From: Clostridium sp.
Lineage (GTDB): Bacteria > Bacillota > Clostridia > Clostridiales > Clostridiaceae
Assembly: GCA_031292145.1 (NCBI GenBank)
Contig: JARLHR010000111.1
Location: forward strand, 82,728-146,727
Direction: 5' to 3'
Length of the DNA: 64,000 nucleotides
Position numbers and translations under genes: made by a program
Notes under the pieces: generated by a model
What the model was told of the DNA's origin: nothing
The model's database searches: none
Seen by the model: only the letters and a program-made list of their open reading frames with translations
Shown here: positions 1 to 9,481 of the stretch, piece after piece
How the letters are laid out: each line of letters starts with the position of its first letter
How positions within the stretch are numbered: the stretch's first letter is position 1

Positions 1-435
1 AAGAAAGTAAATGGCAGGAGAAAAAGTGCTGTAAGAGATAACGTTTCTATATCGGAAGGATTTGTTACAGCAAGTTTATTATTTTGTGTTGGAGCAATGG
101 CAGTTGTAGGATCACTTGAAAGCGGACTTCAAGGAAACAATTCAACTCTTTTTGCTAAATCAATATTGGATGGAATATCTTCAATAATATTTGCATCATC
201 TCTTGGTGTGGGAGTAATGCTCTCTTCAATTCCGATACTAATTTATCAGGGAAGTATAACACTTCTTGCTGGAGTTCTTTCAACGGTGCTTACTGATACA
301 GTAATAGCTAATATGTCAGCAGTTGGAAGCCTTTTAATTGTAGGACTTGGATTTAATATGCTTGGAGTAACCAAAATAAAGGTTGCAAATTTACTTCCAG
401 CCATATTTATTCCAATCATATACGGGTTATTTTAA
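1..435 (+). CDS. DUF554 family membrane protein, C-terminal part
   Basis: The reading frame is open from the first base of the window, so the gene starts upstream and only about 144 C-terminal residues are seen. The first ATG here (97) is internal. The protein is a run of hydrophobic segments with small residues, including GFVTASLLFCVGAMAVVGS and an ESGLQGNN loop, which fits the DUF554 (YdfK-like) integral membrane family. Its function and substrate are unknown. It ends in a short hydrophobic tail and is followed by a strong terminator at 509. Family assignment is by recall of conserved motifs. Confidence 0.75.
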   Translation, partial: KKVNGRRKSAVRDNVSISEGFVTASLLFCVGAMAVVGSLESGLQGNNSTLFAKSILDGISSIIFASSLGVGVMLSSIPILIYQGSITLLAGVLSTVLTDTVIANMSAVGSLLIVGLGFNMLGVTKIKVANLLPAIFIPIIYGLF

Positions 436-508
436 TTTCTAATAAAATAATTAAAATGTATGTTATGTAAGGTTGAGTAAAACAAAACTATAGATATGTA
501 TGGAAAAT

Positions 509-550
509 GAGAAGCAAGCTTTTTATAAATTAAAAGCTTGCTTTTCTCAA
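509..550 (+). terminator. Rho-independent terminator after DUF554 gene
   Basis: GAGAAGCAAGCTTTT pairs with AAAAGCTTGCTTTTCTC across a short AT loop. It closes the upstream gene. The remaining bases to 750 hold no supported gene, only the leader of the next one. Confidence 0.7.
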
Positions 551-750
551 TGTAAAGTATAAGTGCAAGATTTTTAAAACTTAAAGGATGATAAAATCAA
601 AGGAGTAATTAATAATTATATATTAGCAATTAAAGTAAAAGTAAAAATATTTTGTGAAGTTTTAGCTTAGATATTCATATAGTTGAGTTCCCTTGAATAT
701 TATAATTATGCAACACAATTACAATATTAAGTAAAGAAAGAGGGAGAAGC

Positions 751-1428
751 ATGGAAGAAATAGATGTAAGAATTCAAGATATTTTTACGATATTGAAAAA
801 TCGTTGGAAAATTATATTTGGAGTAACATTTATTATAACTTTGATTGTAACAATAATGAGCTTTTATGTAATTACGCCTGTTTATCAGGTAAGTGCAAAA
901 GTTTTTATTGGGAAAGAAGAAACTAATGATCCAAATTATAATAATAATGATGTTCAAATGTATCAAAAATTAATAAAGACATATTCAGAATTAATGAAAA
1001 CCAATGATTTGATTGAAAATGCAATTTATAAGAACGATTTAAATATGACATCAGAACAAGTAACAAGTGCGTTAGAAATTAAATCTAGTGCTGATACTCA
1101 AATATTAGAAGTAAGTTATAAAAATGCAGATAAAACATTATCTAAAGATACATTAGTAGCAATCATAAATGAATTTATCATAGAGACAAAAGAAATTATA
1201 CCAAATGGAAGAGTAAAAGTTGTAGAAAGTCCTGAATTGCCGGAAAATCCAGTTAGTCCAAATAAGAAGCTAAACATTGCAAGTGCTATTTTGGTAGGGC
1301 TAATGATAGGTAGTGGAGTTGCCTTATTAAAAGAATATATCAATGATACGCTCAAATCAAAAGAGCAGACTGAAAAATTAATGGAGCTTCCTGTAATAGG
1401 CATGATACCATGTGGAGAAGAAAATTAA
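751..1428 (+). CDS. Wzz/CapA-type polysaccharide chain-length modulator
   Basis: This 225-residue protein has one transmembrane helix near residues 19-41, an extracytoplasmic coiled region, the proline-rich motif PENPVSPNKK before a second helix (about 170-190), and a short cytoplasmic tail. That is the layout of Wzz-domain proteins (YveK/CpsC), which activate a partner tyrosine kinase and control exopolysaccharide length. The kinase gene follows immediately. The ATG has the site AGAGGGAGAAGC. No glycosyltransferase genes follow, so the pair stands alone. Confidence 0.85.
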   Translation: MEEIDVRIQDIFTILKNRWKIIFGVTFIITLIVTIMSFYVITPVYQVSAKVFIGKEETNDPNYNNNDVQMYQKLIKTYSELMKTNDLIENAIYKNDLNMTSEQVTSALEIKSSADTQILEVSYKNADKTLSKDTLVAIINEFIIETKEIIPNGRVKVVESPELPENPVSPNKKLNIASAILVGLMIGSGVALLKEYINDTLKSKEQTEKLMELPVIGMIPCGEEN

Positions 1429-1442
1429 GTGGGGGGAAGAAA

Positions 1443-2150
1443 ATGTTAGTTGTTGAAGATAAACCAAGATCAATAGAAGCAGAATCATATAGGACTTTAA
1501 GAACAAATATACAGTATTCTTCAGTTGATAACGAGATTAAAAGTATTGTTGTTACAAGTGCTAATCCTCAGGAAGGAAAGTCGACAGTATCAGGAAATCT
1601 AGGATTATCATTTGCACAAAATGGGAAAAAAGTAATTATTATAGATTGTGATTTGAGAAAACCATCTATTCATAAAAAGTTTAAAATATCAAATTTATGT
1701 GGTCTATCAGAGGTAATGATAGGAAAAGAGACTGTGGAAAATGCAATTCAAGAGTATAAATCTAATGTTCATATACTAACAAGTGGAAAAATACCACCTA
1801 ATCCGTCAGAAATGATTAGCTCAACGACTATGAACAATTTATTAGAAGAACTTAAAGAAATATATGATATAATAATAATTGATAGCCCTCCTATTGAAGC
1901 CTTTACTGATGGACAAATTTTATCAACTAAAGTAGATGGAACACTTCTTGTAATAAAAACAGGAGAAAGCAAAATAGAATCTGTTAAAGAAGCAAAGAAT
2001 CTTTTAAATAGAGTTGGCGCTAACATAATAGGACTAGTTATGAATAAGGTAAGCAATGATAAAAAGAAATACAATTACTATTATGATACTGAAAGAGATA
2101 AAACTAAAAAAAGAAAACTAAAAAAGAGTAATAAAACAATAACTGAATAA
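1443..2150 (+). CDS. BY-kinase (CpsD/YwqD-type tyrosine kinase)
   Basis: This is a bacterial tyrosine kinase of the MinD/ParA fold, expected to phosphorylate itself under control of the preceding membrane modulator. Walker A is ANPQEGKST (residues 40-48), the A' motif is IIIDCDLRKPS (about 66-76) and Walker B is DIIIIDSPP (about 143-151). The C-terminal tail has a tyrosine cluster (YNYYYDTE) followed by many lysines, the usual autophosphorylation tail. The start is the ATG at 1443, because GGGGGGAAG lies just before it; an upstream ATG at 1410 inside the previous gene has no such site. Confidence 0.88.
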   Translation: MLVVEDKPRSIEAESYRTLRTNIQYSSVDNEIKSIVVTSANPQEGKSTVSGNLGLSFAQNGKKVIIIDCDLRKPSIHKKFKISNLCGLSEVMIGKETVENAIQEYKSNVHILTSGKIPPNPSEMISSTTMNNLLEELKEIYDIIIIDSPPIEAFTDGQILSTKVDGTLLVIKTGESKIESVKEAKNLLNRVGANIIGLVMNKVSNDKKKYNYYYDTERDKTKKRKLKKSNKTITE

Positions 2151-2678
2151 TTAAACATCAAAATATACATTTAAAACATTAGCAAAAGACCTAAAAATTG
2201 ATGCTTAAATAAACTTAGATAAATAGTTATAGTAATATAGATAATTTAAAAGAATATATATTTTTCAGTTGTCAAATCCGTTATTAAACAACTGTATTTT
2301 CGTATTAAATTGAAGAATATATATTTTTTATTTTTAGAAACAATATCATTTGAAATATCTAAAATCCTTAGAATTGTAAGTCCTTCTTCAGTATGTAAAA
2401 TATTAAGTACAGAGATTGCAAGATTATAGATTAGTGTTATTTACATAATAATTTGAAAATAATATACCCATATGCTAAATATTTTAGATAGTATATATTA
2501 CACGTAAAATAATTGAATCTTTAGTGGAAAGTTGGTAAAGGGTATGATAATAATTGTAATGTATTGTTTACTAGTACTAATTATTTTATGTTTTTTTCAT
2601 GGGGCGAATAAGAAATGGTAATAGTTTAAGTAGAATGAAATATAGAAATTGATAATGAAAACATATAAATGCGTTTAT

Positions 2679-2718
2679 CACCTTCAAATTGTCATAATAT
2701 AATTTGAAGGTGTTTTTT
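2679..2718 (+). terminator. Strong isolated terminator in the 2151-2828 gap
   Basis: CACCTTCAAATT pairs perfectly with AATTTGAAGGTG and is followed by TTTTTT. The nearest upstream gene ends over 500 bases earlier, so it may end an unrecognised short transcript. The gap 2151-2828 is otherwise very AT-rich, with a small hairpin near 2267-2296 (CAGTTGT/ACAACTG) and no supported gene. Confidence 0.75.
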
Positions 2719-2828
2719 GATTGAATTATACAATAATAAATAAAAAAATGTAGCCAAAAATTAAGATAGGAATTATAATAAATAGGTATACTATTATTAA
2801 TAATAGATATAGCTAAGGGGGGCGCAAA

Positions 2829-4124
2829 ATGAAAAAAATAAAAATAGCACTACTAGGATTGGGGAATGTTGGTCGTGGTGTTTGGATGATTTTAAATTCT
2901 AATAAAGAAGAAATCATGAAAAGATGCGGATATGAAGTAGAAGTAGCAAAAGTCCTTGTAAGGGATAAGAATAAGCCAAGAGGTGTAGATATTCCTAATG
3001 AACTTGTAACTACAGATTTTAATGAGATATTGAATGATGATAGTATTAAGATTGTTGTTGAAGTAATGGGAGGAATGGAACCAGCGAGAGACTATATGCT
3101 TAAGTGTATGGATAAGAAAAAGCATATAGTAACTGCAAATAAAATGTTACTAGCAACTGGTGGAGATGAGCTTTTTGAAAAAGCTGATGACAAAGGAATA
3201 ATGTTTAATTATGAAGCAAGCGTAGCTGGAGGGATTCCAATTATAAAGGGAATAGACGAAAGTCTAACTGCTAATAAAATAGAAACTTTGTATGGTATTG
3301 TAAATGGTACAACAAATTATATTTTAAGTAAAATGGAACTTGAAGATGCTGATTTTGGGGATGTTTTAAAGGAAGCTCAAGAAAAAGGTTATGCAGAAGC
3401 TGATCCTACATCAGATATTGAAGCATATGATGCACAATATAAATTAGCAATACTTGCATCATTAGCTTTTGGATCTAAAATAGATGTGAAAAATGTATAC
3501 AGAGAAGGTATCACTAAAATTGAAGCTGTTGATATGAAGTATGCGAAGGAATTTAAAATGGGAATTAAATTACTTGCCATTGCAAAAGAGGTTAATGGTA
3601 AAGTAGAATTAAGAGTTCACCCAACAATGATTCCTAAAAAGCATCCGCTTTCAAATGTTTATGATTCATATAATGCAGTATTTATAAGAGGAAATGCAGT
3701 AGGAGATTTAATGTTCTATGGAAGAGGTGCAGGTGACCTTCCAACAGGTAGTGCTGTAGTAAGTGATATAGTTTCTATAGTTAGAAATAATGTTGAAACA
3801 GAAAATCCGAATCCAGTAGTAAAAAATAACTTATGGAAAAGAGATATATTAGAAATGAGTGATGTTAAGAGTAAGTATTACATTAGGGCTACTGTATTGG
3901 ATGAATCTGGAGTTCTTGGTGAAATAACAGCAATACTTGGAAGACACAATGTAAGTATACGTTCTGTAATTCAAAAAGGTGACGAAGAAAATGGTCAAGT
4001 AACTATTGTTTTAGTAACTCATACTACATATGAAGCTAAAATTAACGATGCAATTAAAGAAATTACGAATTTAAAATCTGTAAATAAGATAGATAACATA
4101 ATAAGAATAGAAGATTTTAAATAA
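2829..4124 (+). CDS. hom: Homoserine dehydrogenase with ACT domain
   Basis: The enzyme reduces aspartate semialdehyde to homoserine with NAD(P)H, the branch point to threonine and methionine. It shows the N-terminal dinucleotide fold (LLGLGNVGRGV, residues 8-18), the VTANK motif, the GIVNGTTNYIL signature near residue 155, and a C-terminal ACT domain (about 350-425) expected to bind threonine as feedback inhibitor. At 431 residues it is the usual length. The start follows AAGGGGGG. It is monocistronic, with a terminator just after; no thrB or thrC is nearby. Confidence 0.95.
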   Translation: MKKIKIALLGLGNVGRGVWMILNSNKEEIMKRCGYEVEVAKVLVRDKNKPRGVDIPNELVTTDFNEILNDDSIKIVVEVMGGMEPARDYMLKCMDKKKHIVTANKMLLATGGDELFEKADDKGIMFNYEASVAGGIPIIKGIDESLTANKIETLYGIVNGTTNYILSKMELEDADFGDVLKEAQEKGYAEADPTSDIEAYDAQYKLAILASLAFGSKIDVKNVYREGITKIEAVDMKYAKEFKMGIKLLAIAKEVNGKVELRVHPTMIPKKHPLSNVYDSYNAVFIRGNAVGDLMFYGRGAGDLPTGSAVVSDIVSIVRNNVETENPNPVVKNNLWKRDILEMSDVKSKYYIRATVLDESGVLGEITAILGRHNVSIRSVIQKGDEENGQVTIVLVTHTTYEAKINDAIKEITNLKSVNKIDNIIRIEDFK

Positions 4125-4150
4125 TAAGATAAATATATATGTATGTTATA

Positions 4151-4193
4151 AAACACTAACTTTAATTAATGATATAAAGTTAGTGTTTTTCTT
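4151..4193 (+). terminator. Terminator after hom
   Basis: AAACACTAACTTT pairs with AAAGTTAGTGTTT and runs into a T-rich tail. Confidence 0.8.
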
Positions 4194-4398
4194 TATATTG
4201 TTATAATAATTTAAATTGTAATTATTAAATTTAATATGTAGAAATGTCTGATTTAGTAAAAAAGTTAAATGCATTATTAAAAAATGTGTTAAATAAAGGT
4301 AGTATATGGTATAATAGGTATATTAATATAGAGAAATAGCTTGTTGACAATATTAGGTGAAAAAGTAATATTTCAATAATTATAAAGGGGTGATTATT

Positions 4399-5754
4399 TT
4401 GCCTGGCAAAATAAAAGAAATGATTGATGAAATTATTAGACAACGTTCAAAAGATAATCCTGCTATAAAAGAAATGACAATAGCTAAATTGATTTTAAAA
4501 GGGATTAATCCAAATAAATTCCATGATGTTTCGCCTGATGATGCAATAATTATGAAGAAGCTTATAAATATTGCTAAGGAATTAAAGATAAAAAGTTTTG
4601 AAAATAATGGAGAAAATATAAAAGCAGCATTTTCTATTAAAGAAATAGAAGAAGATGTTGTATTAGATATAAAGAATCAGTTGAATCTTGATAATGTAAA
4701 GCTAATAATACTTTTTGCTGCTCCTACTTTTAATCAGCAAAAAATTATTAGTTTAATGCATGAAAATTTTTCGGATTGCATGATTATTGGATGCTCTACT
4801 GCTGGTGAGTTTACAAGTGGAAAAATTTTAAAAAATTCTGTTGTTGCAATGGCTATTAATTCTAATATTATTCAAGATGTAAAAGTGGAAGTTGTTGAAA
4901 ATATGAAAGGAAATTTATCACTAGAAACGGCTTTTACTTCTTTCGAGAAATATTATAATGAAAGCTTATATTTTATGGATACTGCAAAGTACGTTGGAAT
5001 AACATTGATTGATGGCTTAAGTATGAAAGAAGAAAAGATAATGGATTTAATCGGAAATAGGACGGATGTATTTTTTGTAGGGGGATCAGCTGGAGACAAT
5101 GGTAGATTTGAAAAGACCTATGTTTATGCAAATGGAAATGTGTATACTGATGCAGCAATTCTTACTATGCTAAAGATAAGCGATGATGCTGAATTTAGTG
5201 TTATAAAAACACAAAGTTTTGAAGTTTTAGACAAAGTATTAGTTGCAAATAAAGTCAATGAAGAAAAGCGTCAAGTAATTGAATTTAATAATAGGCCAGC
5301 TACTTTAGAATATATGGAGGCTGTAAACGCATCTTCCATTGAAGAAATTAGTAATTATTTTATGTCAAATCCATTGGGATTAGTAGCGGGAGAAGACAAT
5401 ATTTTTGTGAGATGTCCGCAACAAGTAAATGGTACAAGTATGTCATTTTATTGTAATATACTTGAAGGTATGGAAGTTAAGCTGCTTAGAGCTACAAATA
5501 TGCTAGAAGACACAAAGGATGCAATTCAAAACAAGATACGTAAATTTGGAAATATAGATGGAATTATAAGTTTTCATTGTATCCATAGAATAACTGAATT
5601 AGAAAGACAAAATTTTATACAAGACTACGCTGAAATATTTACCAATATTCCAACGATAGGTTTTTCTGCTTATGGGGAACAGTTTATAGGTCATATAAAT
5701 CAAACAGCTGCTATGTTGGTTTTTAGGCAAAAACAAATACATAGATCTAGATAA
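4399..5754 (+). CDS. FIST-domain sensory protein
   Basis: After an N-terminal helical stretch of about 85 residues, the protein has a FIST_N-like region (IIGCSTAGEFTSGK near residue 135, VFFVGGSAGDNGRF near 225) and a FIST_C-like end (FSAYGEQFIGHINQTAAMLVF). FIST domains are proposed cytoplasmic small-ligand sensors feeding two-component systems. A histidine kinase follows 65 bases downstream, supporting that role. The start is most likely the TTG at 4399, spaced 6 bases from AAGGGGTG; the GTG at 4390 lies inside that ribosome site. The ligand cannot be told from sequence. Confidence 0.85.
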   Translation: MPGKIKEMIDEIIRQRSKDNPAIKEMTIAKLILKGINPNKFHDVSPDDAIIMKKLINIAKELKIKSFENNGENIKAAFSIKEIEEDVVLDIKNQLNLDNVKLIILFAAPTFNQQKIISLMHENFSDCMIIGCSTAGEFTSGKILKNSVVAMAINSNIIQDVKVEVVENMKGNLSLETAFTSFEKYYNESLYFMDTAKYVGITLIDGLSMKEEKIMDLIGNRTDVFFVGGSAGDNGRFEKTYVYANGNVYTDAAILTMLKISDDAEFSVIKTQSFEVLDKVLVANKVNEEKRQVIEFNNRPATLEYMEAVNASSIEEISNYFMSNPLGLVAGEDNIFVRCPQQVNGTSMSFYCNILEGMEVKLLRATNMLEDTKDAIQNKIRKFGNIDGIISFHCIHRITELERQNFIQDYAEIFTNIPTIGFSAYGEQFIGHINQTAAMLVFRQKQIHRSR

Positions 5755-5819
5755 TTAAAGAATATATAAGCTTATTGATTTATAGGTAAGATAAAATATT
5801 CTGAAATGAGGATACAATA

Positions 5820-7652
5820 ATGGAAAATGTACATTTCTCTTTAAGTGATGCTAATATACTTATTGTTAGCAATAGTGATAAATGTGTATATATATTGACT
5901 AATATACTTAATCAAAAAGAATATTATAATATCATGAGTATTTCAAGAAACGAGCTGACAGTAGAATATTCAAATAAAAATATACCAGACATAATTTTTC
6001 TTAATGTTGATTTACTTGCTAAAGAATGTAATGAAGTTTTTAAAATTATTCAGAATGAGTATTTTAAAGATATTCCTACTGTTTTTATTTGCGATAATAA
6101 CATTAAAGAAGAAAATTTAGTTCATGTAGAAAATATTGATTATTTTATAATTCCCTTTGATTTTTGCGAATTTTTTAAGTGTATAGAGGCACACTTAAAA
6201 GTCAGATTTATGGAACTTGAATTAAAAAAACTTAATATTAAAAATAAACATTTTTTTGGAGAACTAAAACGTGAAAATCAAAAATTAATTATAGAAAATA
6301 GAATTTTAAAGAATGAAGTTCTTGAAAAAGAAAAGCAAATGGAAGAAATAACTCTTGAATTAAAAGAATTCAATATTCTATTAGATGAAGAAATTACTGA
6401 AAGAACAAAAACAGAAGAAGCTTTAAAAGAAAGTGAAAGGCAGTTCCGTAATGCAGTGGAAAAGGCTCCTGTACCGATTATGCTATATGCTGAAGATGGA
6501 ATTGTACGAAAGATTAATAAAACATGGAATGATATTACAAAATACTCAGCTGAAGATTTGCCTACAATTTTTGAATGGTCAGAGATATCAGAAGCATTTA
6601 AAACGGATTTAAAGGATTTAAATAGGAGCAGACTATTCAATTCAAAAAAGAGGCAAAGTGATGGAGAATTTTCTATAAACCCACGAAATGGAGAAGCGCG
6701 AATTTGGAATTTCTATTCGTCTTATATTGGGGAATTGCAGGATGGAAATAGGCTATTTATGAAAGTTGCAATAGATATTACTGAGAAAAAACAAATGGAA
6801 GAGTTGCAGGAAAGCATTAAAAGGGAAAGGCAGAAGCTATATGAAATCAAAGAATATGATAGAATAAAAACGGAATTTTTCTCTAATATTTCCCATGAAT
6901 TAAGAACTCCAATAAATGTTATTTTTTCAGCATTACAAATGCATGAACTTAAATTAATGAATTGCGCATTTAAAAATGAAACTACAGATAAATATAAATA
7001 TACAAAAATAATGAAGCAAAATTGTTATCGCATTCTAAGACTTATTAACAATATAATAGATATAACCAAAATAGATTCAGGTTATTTTGATGTAAATGAA
7101 CAGAATGTTAATATAATAAATCTTGTGGAGAACATAACTTTATCTGTAGCTGATTATATTGAGAATAAAGGGATATCACTTATATTTGATACGGAAATAG
7201 AGGAGAAGTTTATTTCATGTGATCCTGAAAAAATGGAAAGGATTATTTTAAATTTGTTATCTAATGCAGTTAAATTTACCCCTTTAGGTGGCAAAATTAT
7301 GGTTATGATTGAAGAAAGGCCAGAAAGTATTTGCGTAAGGGTTAAAGATACAGGGCGAGGTATTCCGGAGGAAAAACTTAATGTTATATTTGAACGTTTT
7401 ATGCAAGTAGATAAATCCCTCACTAGAGATCATGAAGGGAGTGGAATAGGGCTTTCTCTTGTAAAATGCCTAGTGGAATTACATGGGGGGGAAATAGTAG
7501 TAAAGAGTAGGGTAGACTATGGCACTGAATTTATAATACATATTCCATGCAAATCAGTGAAGCCTGAGAAAGAAGAATTTTATTTTTGTGATTCTATTGG
7601 AGAAAATTATATCGAGAAAATTAATATAGAATTTTCAGATATATATAATTAG
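5820..7652 (+). CDS. Sensor histidine kinase with pseudo-receiver and PAS domains
   Basis: This 610-residue kinase has no obvious membrane segment and is probably cytoplasmic. Residues 1-125 look like a response-regulator fold, but the expected phospho-acceptor aspartate is asparagine (FLNVDL, N62). A coiled coil (about 140-200) and a PAS domain (about 205-320) follow. The HisKA box FFSNISHELRTP carries the phosphorylated H359. The ATPase has the N box NLLSNAVKF, the G1 box DTGRGIP and the G2 region GSGIGLSL. With the FIST gene upstream it probably forms a sensory unit. No separate response regulator is adjacent. Confidence 0.9.
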   Translation: MENVHFSLSDANILIVSNSDKCVYILTNILNQKEYYNIMSISRNELTVEYSNKNIPDIIFLNVDLLAKECNEVFKIIQNEYFKDIPTVFICDNNIKEENLVHVENIDYFIIPFDFCEFFKCIEAHLKVRFMELELKKLNIKNKHFFGELKRENQKLIIENRILKNEVLEKEKQMEEITLELKEFNILLDEEITERTKTEEALKESERQFRNAVEKAPVPIMLYAEDGIVRKINKTWNDITKYSAEDLPTIFEWSEISEAFKTDLKDLNRSRLFNSKKRQSDGEFSINPRNGEARIWNFYSSYIGELQDGNRLFMKVAIDITEKKQMEELQESIKRERQKLYEIKEYDRIKTEFFSNISHELRTPINVIFSALQMHELKLMNCAFKNETTDKYKYTKIMKQNCYRILRLINNIIDITKIDSGYFDVNEQNVNIINLVENITLSVADYIENKGISLIFDTEIEEKFISCDPEKMERIILNLLSNAVKFTPLGGKIMVMIEERPESICVRVKDTGRGIPEEKLNVIFERFMQVDKSLTRDHEGSGIGLSLVKCLVELHGGEIVVKSRVDYGTEFIIHIPCKSVKPEKEEFYFCDSIGENYIEKINIEFSDIYN

Positions 7653-7751
7653 GAGTAAAAAAATTTAAACAAGAGCATAAAAATATAATATTTTCTAAGT
7701 AAATATTGAAATTCTGTGAAATATTTGTTATTATAATATTATATTAAGTGT

Positions 7752-7797
7752 AGAGATAATGGGGTCTCAAAAATAAGAACCCTATTATCTTTTTTTG
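7752..7797 (+). terminator. Terminator after the kinase operon
   Basis: AGATAATGGGGT pairs with AACCCTATTATCT with one mismatch and is followed by seven T. The stretch 7653-8262 otherwise holds a second terminator (7953) and a promoter (8127). Confidence 0.8.
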
Positions 7798-7952
7798 TTT
7801 TATTAATTTAAATATACTCTAAGCCCCCAAAAGGATTATTTCTAAGATGAGAGGAGTGCTTTGCCATTGTATATCTAATCATTTATATAATATAGTTTCC
7901 ACATATTAAATGCTATGTTATTTAGAAATATTGCCTTTTAATAATATATGAG

Positions 7953-7991
7953 CCACTGTATTTTATAGCTTCTAAATACAGTGGTTTTTTT
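7953..7991 (+). terminator. Second terminator, possibly of a small RNA
   Basis: CCACTGTATTT pairs perfectly with AAATACAGTGG and is followed by seven T. It lies 155 bases past the previous terminator with no recognisable gene between, so a short untranslated transcript could end here. Confidence 0.75.
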
Positions 7992-8126
7992 ATATGAAAA
8001 TTTCTATCTATAAACAAGTATCATAGTGAATGGAAAATTGAAATAATAACTAATCATTTTTTTATCGTGACTTATATCAATGAATAAAATTCTAATCATT
8101 ATTTAAGATAACTGTTAAATTAAGTA

Positions 8127-8155
8127 TTGTATTTTAATAGAACATGTGTTATACT
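8127..8155 (+). promoter_or_regulatory. Sigma-A-like promoter of the zinc-ribbon gene
   Basis: TTGTAT (8127-8132) and TATACT (8150-8155) are separated by 17 bases. It predicts an untranslated leader of about 100 bases before the ATG at 8263. Confidence 0.6.
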
Positions 8156-8262
8156 AAAGTAGTTCCAAGAGGGACGAAAATATCAAAGATTTATTTATAT
8201 TAAAATTTCTCCTTATGAGAAAGTATTATTTATCTAAGTCTTTAAATTTGGAGGAATTGAAA

Positions 8263-8418
8263 ATGGAAGATAAAACATTAGTATGTAAAGATTGTGGAAA
8301 AGAATTTATATTTACAGTTGGAGAACAAGAATTCTACAAAGAAAAAGGTTTTGAAAATGAACCAGTAAGATGTGGAGATTGTAGAAGAGCTAGAAAGCAA
8401 CAAAATAACAGAAGATAG
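8263..8418 (+). CDS. Small zinc-ribbon protein
   Basis: This 51-residue protein carries two cysteine pairs, CKDCG near residue 8 and CGDCR near residue 40, separated by a mostly charged stretch (EKGFENEPV). The pattern fits a single zinc ribbon of the type often annotated 'probable zinc-ribbon domain'. The role is unknown; a nucleic-acid or protein contact is plausible. The start at 8263 follows TTGGAGGAATTGAAA; an upstream in-frame ATG at 8215 lacks a ribosome site and would add an unrelated tail. A terminator follows. Confidence 0.8.
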   Translation: MEDKTLVCKDCGKEFIFTVGEQEFYKEKGFENEPVRCGDCRRARKQQNNRR

Positions 8419-8430
8419 TTTCTGTTTGAA

Positions 8431-8468
8431 GATTAAGCTATAAGATATTATTCTTGTAGCTTTTTTTG
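8431..8468 (+). terminator. Terminator after zinc-ribbon gene
   Basis: AAGCTATAAGA pairs with TTCTTGTAGCTT and is followed by a T run. Confidence 0.75.
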
Positions 8469-8533
8469 TATTGATAGAAATATTTAAAAGTAATAAGAAA
8501 GTCGTGAAAAAGTTTAGATAACAAGCTTACTTT

Positions 8534-8604
8534 AGGCACATTTAAAAAATAACAAATCCATCAGCCAGTAATATTTTGGATTAGTTATTTTCTTTTATGT
8601 GCCT
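8534..8604. repeat. GGCACAT palindromic repeat, short copy
   Basis: The ends AGGCACAT and ATGTGCCT are exact inverted repeats. Further in, AAAATAAC pairs with GTTATTTT. The same termini and flanking bases recur at 11158-11357, where the middle is larger, and single ends occur at 17719 and 25899. It lies between convergent genes. A small MITE-like element or a structured RNA are both possible. Confidence 0.7.
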
Positions 8605-8645
8605 TGTTTAATGTTTTTGTTTAATTATATTTTTTAAAGTTCATC

Positions 8646-9125
8646 TTAATTAATAGATAAATTCAAAAAGTCTGTAGCTTCTACTACACTAATATCTTTA
8701 ATTAAAGATATTTCTTCAACGACAAATTTATGAGCAGTGTTAAATAGTTGTTTTTCACTAGCGTTTAGTGATTTTTCTTTATTAACTAGCATTAAGTCAT
8801 AAAGCACTTCGGCGCTGTCCTTAAGTGCACCAGATTTTATTTTATTCATATTACTTTGATATCTCTCTTTAGCTGATGCATTTTCTGAATCATTATTCCT
8901 ATTAGTAAGATTAAACAGTACATTATTAAGAGTAGAGCTATCACTTATTTTACGTAAATTTGAATTTGATATTTTATCGCTTGGAATCATTATCTCAAGA
9001 TTGTTTGATATAATTTTAATTATTATGTACTCTTTATTCTTACCAGAAAAAAATTTATCTTCTATTCTTTCAATAACACCTGTACCTTGCATTGGGTAAA
9101 CAACTTTATCTCCAATTGAAAACAA
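8646..9125 (-). CDS. CarD/CdnL-like transcription regulator
   Basis: The N-terminus (FSIGDKVVYPMQGTGVIERIE) is the CarD/TRCF RNA-polymerase-interacting domain, and the rest is helical, as in CarD family proteins that bind the polymerase beta subunit and stabilise open complexes. Length is 159 residues. The start is the TTG at 9125 because GGAGGTG sits seven bases upstream; the ATG at 9140 overlaps that ribosome site. A promoter lies at 9157-9184. The target genes cannot be told from this window. Confidence 0.85.
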   Translation of the reverse strand: MFSIGDKVVYPMQGTGVIERIEDKFFSGKNKEYIIIKIISNNLEIMIPSDKISNSNLRKISDSSTLNNVLFNLTNRNNDSENASAKERYQSNMNKIKSGALKDSAEVLYDLMLVNKEKSLNASEKQLFNTAHKFVVEEISLIKDISVVEATDFLNLSIN

Positions 9126-9156
9126 AACAAACACCTCCATATTAATATATATCTAT

Positions 9157-9184
9157 ATTATAACATGTAAGTTTGAAAAGTCAA
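9157..9184 (-). promoter_or_regulatory. Promoter of the CarD-like gene
   Basis: Read on the minus strand, TTGACT and TATAAT are separated by 16 bases, placing transcription start shortly before the ribosome site. The remaining bases to 9481 are AT-rich without a supported gene. Confidence 0.65.
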
Positions 9185-9481
9185 AATTTTAATATATCAT
9201 ATATGATATAGCATGTCAATATTGATGAGGTAAAAATTACTAAAATAAATTTTGACATTATAATAAATTTAAATAATAGGAATATTAATGACAACTATAA
9301 TTAGAAAACATAATATAAAGTTAAAAATAGACAACTTAAGAGTAAATATGATTTTGAAGTAAATATTAAAGTAAAGAAATACTAAGAAAAACATAGAAAT
9401 TTAAAATATATAAAAGCTTGATAATAAATAATATGTATTGTAAAATTAAGGAAAAGATTACAACGAGAGGAGGTTGTTGAT

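Noticed and set aside
727-966. Minus-strand and other long frames inside recognised genes
   Set aside because: They are antisense or shifted shadows of wzz, hom, pheT, rsmH and others with low-complexity translations and no ribosome sites.
2544-2612. 22-codon hydrophobic frame (MIIIVMYCLLVL...) before the isolated terminator at 2679
   Set aside because: Ribosome site is weak and the length is too short to tell from AT-rich chance; kept only as a note to explain the terminator.
2151-2828. Possible riboswitch or T-box ahead of hom
   Set aside because: No T-box word, lysine or SAM riboswitch motif was found; only an isolated hairpin and terminator.
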